From positions 6,076,001 to 6,140,000 of the forward strand of contig JAVHKY010000052.1 of the NCBI GenBank assembly GCA_035079385.1: DNA of 64,000 nt. The letters are read 5' to 3'. The position numbers and the translations under genes are program-made. Positions 19,852 through 31,272 of the stretch are shown piece after piece. Source of the stretch: Aspidiotus rigidus. Its lineage: Eukaryota; Arthropoda; Insecta; Hemiptera; Diaspididae. Numbering within the stretch: position 1 is the first letter of the stretch; every line of letters starts with the position of its first letter. The notes under the pieces were generated by a model. The model searched no databases, was not told the origin of the DNA, and saw only the letters and a program-made list of their open reading frames with translations.

Positions 19852-22583
19852 TACCGTACGTCAGCCATACTTGGGACACGAGCCATACTTGGGACAAATT
19901 AGGGTGCGGTCAAGTTGAGTTTTGGACGCAATAGGCCAAATTTTGAAGGCCGCGGGCGAATTGCGCAAATTGAGTATTTTCGTTGGACCCAATTGCGCCA
20001 AGCAAAGGAAAGTGCGAGGATGAATTGCGCCGACTGTCCTGCAGAATGAGGGGTATGAATTGCGCCGCGAACGTCTACTGCATGATGAATCATTCTTCTC
20101 GTCACACTTTCTGCAGACTTCGGACTGCCAGAGTGATTTCTGGTGTGTTTAAAAGAATGATTGTTGTGTTGAAAATATTTTAAATGTAGTATGCACTTAT
20201 TTCTTGTACTCGTCATAATGACCCATCATTGCTTATGCGGGGGCAATAGGCTCGTCAATTATAGTAATTAAGTTATAACTTCACTTTACCAAAATGAAAC
20301 TCGTCAAACTCTATTCTTCAAGAACATCAGCTTTTCTTTTCTTATTTCCCTCTTTCTTTTTGGCATAATGATGAGAAACGCGTTGAACATATTGAAGTCT
20401 AGTGATTTTCTTGTTGGTATACTCATTGATGTTGGCATTGATCATTTCTCGCCGTTTCTTGGTATGGCTACTGGTGACGTGGGTGTTAGCTTCTGCTGTA
20501 TTTTTACATATTTCAGTATGGTTCTGTAAGTTCTTCACTTGCACAACAAAAATGGTAACATCTGGATGTGTATGATGAAAATAGCCACTCAATTTCGAAT
20601 GAAAAGCTTCACATGCGTTTGACGTGCGTTCATCAGTTTCCATAGCAGCCCAAAGGTATGACGGAAATCTAGCACCATCTTTCATGTACGTTTCATGCAT
20701 GTAGTCAACAAATTTTACAATTCGGTCGTCATCAGGGAAACATGACATAAATTCGTCCATAAAACACTCTACACTATCTTCTGGACTGAGCAGAGGCAAT
20801 CCAAAAATCCATTGCAGCCAACGGTCCACCTCTCCTTGCTTGTAGTATTCGCTTTGCAAACCCACATCTTGTATTTTGCGCCACCATGCCTGAGTGACGT
20901 GAAATCGACAACCGACAATGTCCGCAGAAGGCCAGACCACTCGAACTGCATTTTGAAGAGCTGTCTCGAAATCACAAACAACAATTGTAGGATTCACCGC
21001 ACAACCAAGTTTCTGGGCTTCTGTAACGACTGCTAAAAATGCACGTACATACGTATCCTCGGACTTATTGGGTAACAGTAGATAAACAAGTGGCACATAC
21101 TCTCCATTTTTCACTGTGTGAATTGTTACTAGTTGATGAAATAAGCGCGGAGAGTACTTGAAAGTGCCATCAATAAACAGTTTTTTGCATCCACTCAAGA
21201 ATTTCAAATTATCTTGGGTACCAAATCCTACAATGTTGAGATCTGAATCGTTGAATAACAACATTTCCTCCCCGTCAGTTGAAAGTGTATCCATTCGTGT
21301 TACAGTATCATGGGCTTGAGGCAACGATTTAGGAATTGGCGGTAAAACAGATCGGCGCTCTCTATATATGTTCTTACGTATTCTATTGACATCAGTCTTC
21401 GTCATATTTTGCACACCTCTGCCCGCGATTATTGTATCGATTACAGCTCTTGGCCTGCTTGATAAATCCTCTAAGGCTTTTTTTTGGCGGCATTCGATGT
21501 CAGATCTCTGTTGAGATTACGCGGTGCATTGTGATTTGAATGATCGTTCTTCACTTGTGTAACACCATTTGTAACTCTATGAGTAAATACCAAAGCATTG
21601 CATGTTTTGTTCGCACATCGCCACTTACGATAAACAGTGTCCGCACTAATCACTTCGCGATACTTGAAATTATTGAAGACAAGTAAAGGTTTTCCTTTTT
21701 CACTAAAGCCAACTCGATATTTTGATTTCTCGCCATTGTTACAGTTAACAAAAATTCTCACAATGAAATGTATACAAACTAAACATTTTCACACGTAAAC
21801 ATGATAACAAAAATATTTCAATGACAGTCTTATCCAGTTTAAACACGAAGTACTTCAAGAAGCAGTTCAAATGGGTGAAGAATTGTTCACGTGAAGAATC
21901 GTTCGCGGCGCAACTCGCCCTTACATTATTACGTTCATCCGCGCAATTCGTACGTAAACGGTTTCGGCTTGTCAAGCGCAATTCACCCCTTCAGATTTCG
22001 GCTGTGCGGCGCAATTCATCCCCATTTTGGCGCAATTCGCCAACTCCCATTTTGAAGGTGCATTGGGTCATTTATATTCATTAGGACTATGAACTATGCA
22101 CAGGACTCACGCGCTATGTTTGGATGGTATATAGTCCCGAATTATTTCAAGTTTAAGAAGGGGGTAAAAACGGGAAAATTGTCCCAAGTATGGCCGGGGT
22201 TGACTAAAAACAATATTAAAGTAAATGGTAAATTATATTTTGAGTTTTGAACGTAAGTGAACGCAGTTTGACGGAGAAGAAAAAGGAAGAGCAGTAGCTT
22301 CGATTAATGGTGTCCCAAGTTAGATCATGTACTGGTTAACATGGTTCTCTACGTTTTTTATATGATGTCCCAAGTTACCCACTTTACGAGAAAACTTGGG
22401 ACACCCTTTCAAAAAAAGAAAAAAAATAGTTTTAGATGGTATAGACAAAATATTCCTGTTGTTATCAAAAGAGGAAAGCAAGACCCAACTTTTAAGACCT
22501 TTCCCAGACGTTTTGATCCACTTGCTCAAGAGTTACAGGCATTTGAATTTCAAAAGTGTCCCAAGTATGGCTGACGTACGGTA
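19852..22583. mobile_element. 2.7-kb TIR-bounded segment carrying a FLYWCH-MULE (copy C)
   Basis: A 28-bp perfect inverted repeat bounds the segment: 19852-19879 (core CAGCCATACTTGGGACAC) and 22556-22583. TA lies at each outer edge. Inside are further copies of CTTGGGACA in both orientations (19888, 22181, 22312, 22369, 22395). Nested within is a second layer of inverted 9-mers around the transposase gene: GAATTGCGC four times at 19957-20070 and GCGCAATTC-like five times at 21905-22045. The transposase lies on the minus strand between them. Whether the outer repeat is the end of the MULE or of an older element that received it is not settled. Confidence 0.65.
20311..21761 (-). CDS. MULE transposase with N-terminal FLYWCH finger, copy C, one frameshift
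   Basis: Two frames join into one protein of about 500 residues. The upstream frame (21471-21761) is a FLYWCH-type zinc finger (YRKWRCANKTCNALV then H-x-N-H), a DNA-binding module common in MULE transposases. The downstream frame (ATG at 21414) holds the DDE core: D82 (FIDGTFK), D148 (VCDFETAL), C169-x2-H172 (GCRFHVTQAWW) and E269 (SNACEAFH). The downstream frame is open upstream of its ATG back to the break, and the two meet at an 8-base A run (21478-21485). A single-base homopolymer indel therefore explains the split. It ends in a basic tail (KKKEGNKKRK). There is no ATG at the 5' edge of the FLYWCH frame. Apart from the indel, this is the best-preserved DNA transposase in the window. Confidence 0.88.
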
Positions 22584-23317
22584 ATTAGGAAAATTATTGT
22601 CAACATTATCATAAAATCAAGGGAAGAACTGTGAAAAAAGGGAAGAAAAAAGTATTTTAACAAATTGAATAGGTAACACACCACATAACATTTCAAATTT
22701 TCTTGTACCCATTATGAAATGAGCGAAAGAACATCATCTTAAAAAATGATAATAATAATGAAATTGAGAGAAGAACCACGGTGGTTTCGCTCCAGCCACG
22801 CATTGCGTGCAAATTTTACCAATCAGCAAGTTTTGATGAAAAGCGTAACTTTATTGAAGTAAAGCGGCAAATTTATTAGGGTAAACAGCGGAAACTTCCT
22901 TTTTAACTCTTTGATTCTCTTGATTTGTGCTTGGCCAGCACTTTGTAACAATTTACTCAACGTTGAATCAACATTTTGCAACAAAAATATGGGGTCATTT
23001 TAAAAACCACCTGAGTCCAATTACTTTCCATGTAGGAGACGGTACACTTTCCTGGACCACCTCCTATCGTTTTAATTTTCAACTAATTTGAAATCTTGGC
23101 ACGTAGAACACAAAAAATGGCTCTCTTCCCCTCCATCAGTATTCCTTAACTTGATACACTGTACTTGTATGTTAGACTACTTGAAGGATAGGCTCACTCA
23201 CTTCACCCTGTCACTCTCTACCCTTTTTAGTTTTTCTTTTCTGCTCTCCCTGTAATCCAAGTTACTGAGTGGAGTGAGTTTATTTTCCCTTCTAGTCCCT
23301 TCAATGAAAATATATTA
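22584..23317. other. AT-rich non-coding stretch
   Basis: Nothing is recognised on either strand; only short frames are present. Confidence 0.4.
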
Positions 23318-23510
23318 TATTTTGACAGGGAACCTGTTCTAGGGGGGGTTGAAAAATTTGGCATACGCACTGCGCCGCGCCGTGTGGTTTCCAACAAAAA
23401 CTTATCTACCCTAATAAAGAATTTGGGACTTGAAAAAATTTCGGTTTTTTGGAAGATTTGGAAAAATTCCGACTTTCCAGTCATAGTATATGATAGGAGG
23501 AGGAGCGTGA
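23318..23510 (-). repeat. Diverged fragment of the minisatellite-bearing repeat family
   Basis: It contains CAGGGAACCTGTTCTAGGGG, a CGCCG/GCGCCGTG block and a unit ending in ATATGATAGGAGG, in the same order as the inverted family copy at 27,230-27,425. It has a single 45-bp-type unit and no head module. Confidence 0.6.
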
Positions 23511-24559
23511 AAGAAAAAATAGAAGTGTGAAAGAATGACGAATCAGCCAATGGCGTTTGGGTATTCGTTGATTGATTTTTTTTTTAAGATCATTTGTAGA
23601 AAAAAATATCTTACAATACATGTGGGTATTGTAAACGTTTACCAACTCGGCAAATTGCTCTATTTGCCTCCAGTTCAGATCACAATTTTTACCTTGTTGG
23701 GTAAACGCTCACTTAACCCACCTGTATAGTAATATACTGTTTTTCAATTCGTTTTGGTAGTTTTTGATCCTCCTTTTGGGCCACTTGGAGACCATGGGAT
23801 CTTATAGGAGGACACGGGGAAATGTAAATATTTTTCTCAGATTCCACGTTAAAATTTTGGTAGGAATGAATTAATGTTACCAACCCTTCTCTATTTTTAT
23901 TTCTTGGGAGTTTTAATCTTTATTTGGAACTTTCATAAAGCATTGCAGTCTTTGAGGGATCTCAAGGGATTTTCTGAATATTTTTACAGATAAGGCCTCG
24001 GATTTTCTGTAGGAGTTGACAGAAGTTCGAGACATTGCTTCGTCTTTATTTTTAGAATTTTTGCACCTAGCCTATCTGACTTTTGTTGCATGAGGCTTTT
24101 CAAAAAGTCTTAGAGAATTTTTTCAGTACTTTTCCAAGATCATCATTGTGTTCAGGCTGGCTTAGCACAAGAATTAACAAAAAAAATCGAACCTTTCACC
24201 GGAATATGCTGATAACAAAGAGAAACTCTGTTAAATTGAGAGGACTAAAATTCATCAATGAGATCTATTTATCTCGAGAATAACTTGAAAACCATTCATA
24301 CAAATGAACTCACAATTTCTCGATAACAACGGTAAACACTCTGCAGCATCATACAGTTTTGTAAAGACATTTGGTTTGACAAAATTTTTAGAAACGGCAA
24401 TATCTCATTTGAGAGAAAATTGAGAAAATGCTCAAAGAAACAACTAATCAACAAGAAAAAATCACATGCACAACTTCACATACATGACTATAATTTGGTG
24501 GCTGGCCCAGCATGCCTATCCAAGAACCACATTGGGAACTGAAGAACAGGCTGCACTCT
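23511..24559. other. AT-rich non-coding stretch
   Basis: No gene, RNA or clear repeat is seen. Confidence 0.4.
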
Positions 24560-26480
24560 GAACTTTCATATATCGAATCTTTCATTAGATAGTCCAATAC
24601 CAGGTCCGCAAAGCAAATTGGAAAACAATAAAAGAAGCTCTCTCTTTTGCGCTAGAAGTAGAAACAGCCTTGAAGATACCTTGATGTCTGACATCTACTC
24701 CTGTGAAACAAGTCAGAGCGGAAAGTGGTAGAAATAGACGACAATGTTTCATCTGCAATGAAGAAAGTCATATGTGGTCCAATTGTCCAAAATTGATCGA
24801 AGAGAAGAAGCAGAATTCTACTTTGATGAGACTAACTGGATGAGTTTCCTCAGTTCAAGGTCAGTCAGCTGTAAGATTCTGTGGTTTCAGTGAAACTCTC
24901 TATAAGTTGAATAAGGGATCCTTTACAGAAACGAGAATCTATTGATGCTGTAAAAACTTGACAGAAACAAGTCATTTCAAAGACGTTAGTACCAGAAGTA
25001 GTGAAGGCTGTTCATACGAACTCATCTGGAGGACACCTTAGTATAACACAAAGACTGTCCAAGATATGGGAGCAACTACTGACCTTCTTTTTGGTTGGAC
25101 GTGGAAGATTAGTGCCTAAGTTGTGTGTTATATTCAGCAAGTAAGGGTCCCTCTACTCAAGGCCAGTAAAGAACGCAAGTTTACAATAAGGATGCAAGTT
25201 TACAATGTTGGTTATCCTTGTGAACATATAGTAATGGATATAGCTACAGCCAACTTCATATAAGGCCAGGATGTAGAAAATGACAACATCGCGCAGTGGG
25301 TTCCTAAGAGTAAGGTTTTGGGACAGTTCATATTCATTGGTGCTGTGTGACTGTATTGCACCTTGTACCTTATCTAATTTTTATTTTGGGAACAATGATA
25401 ACTCCTCTTGTACTGCACCAATTTTTCTAAAATTGTGCTTAAAAAATAGAAAATTGTTTGCTCTTTAAATTATTTTCTCTACATTTTTTCCAAAACCTCC
25501 TTTTGGTTTGTGTACAAATAAAAATGTTAACATTTTTTTTCTTAAACTTCTATGTAAATCTGTATCCACTGATTTTGGAGTACAACGTTGTAACTTTGCT
25601 ACATTCCGGCCTTATATGAAGTAGGCTGTAATATGGCTGGACCATCTTCAGGAACAGATGGGGGAAACTTTATTATCCTGGTCATAGTAGATAATGTCAC
25701 AAAATGACTACAATCTGTTGCAAAAGCACTAGTAGAAAACTGGATAGCGCCCTTTGTAGTACCATTTGAACTACATACTAACCATGGTCAAAATTTAAAT
25801 TTAAAAGTATTTGGGGATATTGCAAGAATATTGGATCTAAGAAGAGGTAGCACAATTTAACAATATGGTGAAACAGTTTCTGGGCAAAGTTATCAATGAA
25901 GGACCAAAGGACTAGGATATGTGGACACGCCTTTTTCTCCCGGAATATTGGTCATCAGTGTATGGGTCTATAAGGGGAACTTTATCAGAGATATAATGTT
26001 TGGATGTGAGCTGCAATTACCATGTGACCTGGAGTTTGGAGTATCTTGTCACAAACTACAAAATGTTCAAGAGTATTTGATGCAACTCAGAGAGCATCTT
26101 TAGAAAGATTATAAGTAGAGTTAGGATTTCCATGATACTGCATGTTTTTTTTGCTAACAGCTAGGCTAAATCTGATTCAAAATGTGGACGAATCATGCAC
26201 GTAGGGCTAACCTTATAATTTATAAGCTAGTCCGAGACAACTTAGAAATTGCTAGTGAAATAATGAAAGCTCAAATTGATATTTGCGCTAGATAAGAACT
26301 TTTTGAACCTGGTGTCAAAGTCTGATTATACAACCCACAGAGGAAGGAAGGAAGAAGCCCAGAACTTCAAAGCAAATGGGAAGGCCCATGTACGGTAGTA
26401 AAGAAGATTAACAAAGTGGTACACTGGATTAGCCATAAAAAGAAACTAAGAGTTGTCCATTGGAATTAGTTGTTTGCCTG
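24560..26480 (+). pseudogene. Gypsy-type retrotransposon remnant (gag knuckle to integrase end)
   Basis: Conserved blocks appear in order but in shifting frames. A gag zinc knuckle CFICNEESHMWSNC lies near 24,750. An integrase zinc-binding block (SSGGHLSITQRLSKIWEQL) is near 25,025. The integrase core start lies at about 25,220 and resumes at 25,631 (ILVIVDNVTK; LHTNHGQN near 25,775). IMFGCELQLPCDLEFG is near 25,995. A C-terminal block (LQSKWEGPCTVVKKI) is near 26,360. RT and RNase H are missing, so the element was deleted before decay. A 386-bp MITE (25245-25630) interrupts the integrase. A G-rich tract at about 26,515 followed by TGTGGCG may mark polypurine tract and LTR start. Confidence 0.75.
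25245..25630. mobile_element. MITE, 386 bp, 23-bp TIRs, inside Gypsy remnant
   Basis: The left end TACAGCCAACTTCATATAAG is matched inverted at 25608-25630 with one mismatch over 23 bp. The host integrase reading is cut exactly here and resumes after it. Flanking ATATAGC (left) and ATATGGC (right) may be a 7-8 bp duplication. There is no ORF. Confidence 0.72.
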
Positions 26481-26844
26481 GCTGGGTGATTCTAAATGGG
26501 ACGTTCAGAATTAGTGAAGGGGCAGTGTGGCGTGTGCTAGAGCGGGATAAAATAAATAGGATAATTTATGAATGATGAAGAATCGAGAAACAAGAAGGGT
26601 AAGTTGCATAATATGACCACAGTCTAGAACCATAAGGAAATATATGGAATAGGGCCCGCAGATATAACACCTAGAAATGGCCGGAATAACAATCAGTATT
26701 GAGTTAGCAATTGTTGTGATCATTGTGTTCTCGCATTAACTGTGTACAGAATTGATGTTACTTCTTGGTACAAATGATAAAGTTCGTTTTTTTTTAGCGG
26801 GGAACCCGCCATCCCTTTTGTTGGGGGTACTAAAGACGAAATTT

Positions 26845-27425
26845 TTCCAAGTCCCCCTCCGATCATATATAGCTCGAGAGTCGAAATTTTTTCTAGGTCC
26901 CACACCTATCATATATTGCACGAGAGTCGAAATTTTTCCAAGTTCCCCTCCTCTCATATATGGCTGATTTGGCTCGAGAGTCGAAATTTTTTCTAGGTCC
27001 CCCACCTATCATATATTGCTCGAGAGTCGAAATTTTTCCAAGTTCCCGTCCTATCATATATTGCTTGAGAGTCGAGATTTTTCCAAGTCCCCCTCCTCTC
27101 ATATATGGCTGATATGGCTCGAGAGTCGAAATTTTTCCAAGTCCCCCTCCTATCATATATAACTCGAGAGTCGAAATTTTTTCCAAGTCCCCCTCCTCTC
27201 ATATATGGCTCGAAAGTTGAAATTTTATCAGGGAACCTGTTTTATGGGGGGAATTTTGCCTTGCGCCGTCCAGTAAAAAACTTAGAATAATTTCGACTCT
27301 CGAGCTATATATGATAGGAGGGGGACTTGGAAAAATTTCGATTATCGCGTTATATACACATGATAGGAGGGGGACTTGAAAAAATTTTGACCCTCTAGCT
27401 ACATGATAGGAGGGAGACTTAGAAA
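26845..27425. repeat. 45-bp minisatellite array, two opposed blocks
   Basis: About eight units of a 45-bp repeat (core CGAGAGTCGAAATTTTTCC then AAGTCCCCCTCCTATCATAT) run forward from 26845 to 27232. A family end module with GGGAACCTGTTTTATGGGG (27231-27275) follows, then three units in reverse orientation (27286-27425). The reverse block continues at 27,756-27,812 after an inserted family copy. The short frames that appear here are repeat translations, not genes. Confidence 0.85.
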
Positions 27426-27427
27426 AA

Positions 27428-27755
27428 CGACGGCTTCCTTAACGGAATTAAACGAGGAACGCGGGGAACCTGTTGTATGAGTCAAATGGGATTTGGTATT
27501 GAAAATTTAAGGAAGCCTAGACTAGATAAAGCGAGTATAAAGAAGGCCTAGACCTACTATAAGCCTAGTATAATATAGTTTGAGAGTCTGAATTTTTCTC
27601 AAATCTCGAGCTATATATGATAGCTCGAGAGTTGAAATTTTTTCAAGTCTATCTTCTATCATATATAGCTCGAGAGTGGAAATTTTCCCAAGTTTTCTGC
27701 TGGACGGCGCACGGCAAATTTCTCAAAAAAAAAACCATAAAACAGGTTTCCTGTT
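27428..27755 (+). mobile_element. Minisatellite-bearing repeat family, copy D (328 bp), nested
   Basis: It starts CGACGGCTTCCTTAACG, has CGGGGAACCTGTTGTATGAG, about two 45-bp units, then a GGACGGCGCACGGC block, and ends at AACAGGTTTCCTGTT. Short A runs flank both ends. It sits inside a 45-bp unit of the preceding inverted array: the unit is cut after GACTTAGAAAAA and resumes TTCCGACC. This fixes the element ends. Confidence 0.8.
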
Positions 27756-27989
27756 AAAATTCCGACCTTCGAGCTATATATGATAGGAGGGGCACTTGGA
27801 AAAACTTCAGGCTCTAGGGGACTCCTGACAGCGGGTTCTCCGCTGCCACTGCAGTCCTGCAATGCATCTTTTTTTTTTTATTATTTTGGTATTTGTTTTT
27901 TTATTGTTTGAATCCAGTGACTGGTGGAACGTCACAGTATATACCTACAATTAAGAAGCTATTTGTTGGTATATTTAACAATAGATAAA

Positions 27990-28430
27990 AGGCTGTAGGT
28001 TGTGCAGTTTAGTAAAAATAAATATGGTCCCAGATATGAGCCTTGAGGTAACCCCAAAAAACATTCAAATATATTTTATAACCCTCCCCTGTATACTACA
28101 TACTGCTCCCCATCACATAAATATAATTTAAACAGATTTAAAAGAATATCCGAGTATCCCAACTCATCTAATTTTTCGATCAGTATTGTGTGGTCCACCT
28201 TATTGAATGAAGTTAGCATAAACTACATCTACTTGTAGCATCTAACACCTTCCCAACATACTGTCTAGGTTTGTTTTGACAGATCGCCCTTTCATAAATC
28301 CATGCTGCTGAAGTGGAATTTGTTGTGATGTTTGCTCATAAAGCCTACTATTTTTGCCAGTACTGGGATGATAGATTTAGACCTGTAGTTCAATATGTCT
28401 TTGGTATTTTCACTTTCATCAATAGGGATT
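27990..28430 (-). pseudogene. Non-LTR retrotransposon (LINE) reverse-transcriptase fragment
   Basis: Read leftward, the remnants are YRSKSIIPVLAKIVGFMS near 28,390-28,335, then AFNKVDHTILIEKLDELGYS near 28,235-28,155, then a block with VVYRGG and GLPQGSYLGPYLFLLNC near 28,110-28,025. These correspond to conserved RT blocks of Jockey/CR1-type LINEs (PVL-KI; AFDKVDH; GVPQGS-LGPLLF). Frames shift between blocks and stops occur. The catalytic YADD block and endonuclease are absent. The direction is firm; the clade is not. Confidence 0.75.
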
Positions 28431-28451
28431 ACTTAGGAAATTGTCCACAAT

Positions 28452-28587
28452 TGTGACCTGCGATGAGAAAAGGATGCTCATTGCCCATTGACAGGAGCAC
28501 CATTTCCCTCGGATTAGATATCCAATCAAAGAGAAATGGTGTTCCTGCCAGTGGGCAATGAGCATCCTCTTCTCATTGCAGGTCACA
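28452..28587. repeat. Near-perfect hairpin, arms of about 60 bp
   Basis: TGTGACCTGCGATGAGAAAA at 28452 is mirrored, inverted, by the sequence ending at 28587. The arms share AGGATGCTCATTGCCCA and a CAGGA/CCATTT segment, with a loop of about 10 bases near 28,515. There is no coding potential. It is a foldback MITE or a small hairpin RNA-like locus. Confidence 0.75.
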
Positions 28588-29854
28588 TAGGTTTCTAACT
28601 TGAGTATAATGTTAAATGCATATTGTGTTAGTAGCGTCACAAGTAAATCCTTGCTCTCTTGTAAATATACTGGGGATAGGTCAATTTGCTGCGCAAAATT
28701 TTAGGTCAATATTGGCCATAGCCTTCATTTGCTGTAAGATCGGATTGCTGACATTTGCCGTCATAGAAATTCGCTGTAATATATTTGCTGTAAAGTAAAG
28801 AAAAGTGCGAAATACAGAAAGTAAGACATAAAATGTTGCTTTAAAAAAATACAAAAAGTATAGTAAAGGAGTATCATAAATTATGACTTATGAGCAATTC
28901 CTCTCAAGTAATCAAAAGTGCTTTGGATGTTGTACTTCATCACAATATTTAATATTTGGTCATCCAAATGCTTGTACTTTACAACTTGTGCACAGCAAAT
29001 TGATAGCCAAATATACTTAGTGAGTTATCAAGAATTCAATTTGTGAAGCGCACGTCTGTTTTAGGTTTCTTTCTCCATGAATGAAAAAATGATTATAGCC
29101 TAATATCTTGCATTAGTACTGATGTGCTTCATCATAGCCACCTGCTAACTCTCATTTCTAATTGCCCAAGAAGGAATAAATACAAATTGTAGAGATGAGA
29201 GAAGATCAAAAGTGATTAAATTATGGAAGGTGACTGCAAAAAGTAAAAAGTAGGTAGCTGGATTATTGAAAATAATATTCTATAAGTTCAATCTATCTGA
29301 ACTCTTCGCTGCCTGTTTGAGCATCAACGACTGGAAGTGTTTTGGGCATCCTGCTTCAAGTTGTACTTTCTTTTCTGGTGTTTTGGGAGTTGATTTCCTG
29401 CTATAAAAAATCTGACGCGATTGTACCGCTGAACGAGAACCAATTTATTTTCCCCTTAAGATAACTATCACGTGCATAATTGTAACAGAGTTGCTAACAC
29501 AACAATACTCTCCCTCTTAAAATGCGGAGGAATTATACTTAAAAAATGCAGAATTGAGAGTTCAATTAATAAAAAAGAAAACAAATTGAGCAATAGTTAA
29601 GAAAAATAGGAAGAACAATAAAATACATAGATTGATAGAAAAGAAAAAAAAATGGGTGTGGGAAAAATAACAGTAACAAAAAACTACTAAAATAATAATA
29701 ATGATAATAAACCTTGGTTGGCAGTGTCGAAAGAACCATTACAATGTTTGAAAATAATGTGTGAAAATACATTTATACTCGTATTTAGGTATTATATAGA
29801 AAATCTAGTTGCTAACATTATTTTTCTTCCTCTTACTGTTTGCCTAGATCATAT
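28588..29854. other. AT-rich non-coding stretch
   Basis: No gene is recognised. TTTGCTG recurs several times at 28,685-28,795 in a short irregular array. Confidence 0.4.
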
Positions 29855-30000
29855 TTTTTACCGACTTTTCGTAGAAAAGCGAGTATTACACCCGTCACAG
29901 TTGTGGCAGAAAGTGGGGGAAATGAACTCCCTTGACGTTTTAGAGGTCATAGATCAACGCTACGTCATTAAAAAAATTTCAGGTTTTATTTTATATGTAT
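29855..30000 (+). repeat. Hairpin-headed repeat family, head module
   Basis: It starts TTTTTACCGACTTTTCGTAG, continues through GTATTACACCCG and GACGTTTTAGAGGTC to a TTTCAGGTTTT end. The same order occurs at 38584, 41002 and, inverted, 43340. There is no ORF of note. Confidence 0.8.
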
Positions 30001-30002
30001 AA

Positions 30003-31262
30003 TATGTTACAGTTAAAACCCGAAATCAGTAAATTCTAAAATTCACTAGTCAAAACTAGTTGCCACAAATGACTTTAGTCAGAACTAGTTTTGACTAGTT
30101 AATTCTAGAATAAAAAAATTGTTTGAATTCATCAGTAAATTCTAGTTATAACTGAAATGAATTGAAATTGTTCGAGTTCAAAAGGTGATGGTATTTCCAG
30201 ACATACTTCGGCCAAATTGATAGATATTTGGTAGTTCTGCTCAACTTTGAGGATAAGTAGCTCACACTGGAATAAAATATACGAAAAAGTTCTACATTTT
30301 TCTTCCTTAATTCACACATTAAACCGTACATCATACGAATTCGTCGTCGGTCTATAAACGTTACAAGAGCAAATCTAACAGTGACTAATTGACGCACACC
30401 ATTCAAGTACAAACAAGCTTTGTGAAAAATAAAAATTCAAGGGTGTTGGAGGCTGGAGGCATTTTGTCTCTGGAGGTACCTTGCTTCCACCTAGAGGCTT
30501 GGAGGTGCTTCCAAAGATCCTTTAGGAGGCACTTTTTTCAACAGTATTCTATTCCTCGAACCCTCATTCAGCCACTTTGATGCTAGCGCTGCTCGGTTCG
30601 AAGAAAAGCCAAAGTTTAAATACACCTTGTGAGTATCATCTGTCATCTGGAAACACTGGTAGGCCAATATGCTACATCTGGTCACACTGATCAACGTTAC
30701 AAGTGCCTTCGGAGGCGTCTCCAAAGACGTCTTCGGTTGGTTTCTTCGACAGTGCCTCCGGAGGTATTTTCTCCAATCTCAGTAATTGCGCTCAAGGCAT
30801 TTTGAGGTACTTCCAGAGACATTCTTTGGAGGTCAGAAAACGCCTCCAAACGTGTCCACTGGAGGCAACCGGAGTCGGAGAGTCATTTTCTGTATTCGTT
30901 CCGGAGGCCTCTAAAAAAATTTCTCCAACACCCTTGATAAAAATGCAATTACATTTGTACTAGGGAAGAAATTCATTTTACTGATTGGATTCACCCTTCT
31001 TGTTTTCACTAGTTAAAACTAGTGTTCCCCGACAATCATAATTTCTTCTCTATTTCACTTTTTACTAGTCAATTCTAGTTTTCACTAGTAAAAACTAGTT
31101 TTACCTGAAATTATTCAAGTTAAAACTAGCTCCAACGCTGGGGGTCACGGTAAATTCTAGAGTTAACGAGTCGAAACTAGTTCTGACTAAAGTCATTTGT
31201 GGCAACTAGTTTTGACTAGTGAATTTTAGAATTTACTGATTTCGAGTTTTAACTGTAACATA
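30003..31262. mobile_element. 1.26-kb TIR element with about 105-bp arms, TA flanks
   Basis: The left arm from 30004 (TGTTACAGTTAAAAC) and the right arm ending near 31260 are inverted copies over about 105 bp with few changes. The sequence TATGTTACAG...CTGTAACATA fits a TA duplication. The arms and inner ends are rich in ACTAGTTTTGACTAGT-like palindromes (30,050-30,110; 31,005-31,215). No transposase is present; a second element (30437-30936) sits inside. Confidence 0.78.
30437..30936. mobile_element. Nested 500-bp MITE with GGAGGC-rich interior, possible hAT type
   Basis: CAAGGGTGTTGGAG (30438) is mirrored by CTCCAACACCCTTG ending at 30936. ATAAAAAT occurs at 30429-30436 and 30937-30944, an 8-bp duplication with a one-base offset on the left. 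GGAGGC and its complement recur more than a dozen times in the interior. Confidence 0.65.
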
Positions 31263-31272
31263 TATATAAGGA

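Noticed and set aside
26736..27202. Overlapping frames with KISTLE repeats
   Set aside because: Same minisatellite translated; several overlapping frames are equally open.
26845..27812. CRISPR-like array (regular 45-bp repeats)
   Set aside because: The units are contiguous without unique spacers, occur in both orientations, and the context is an animal genome.
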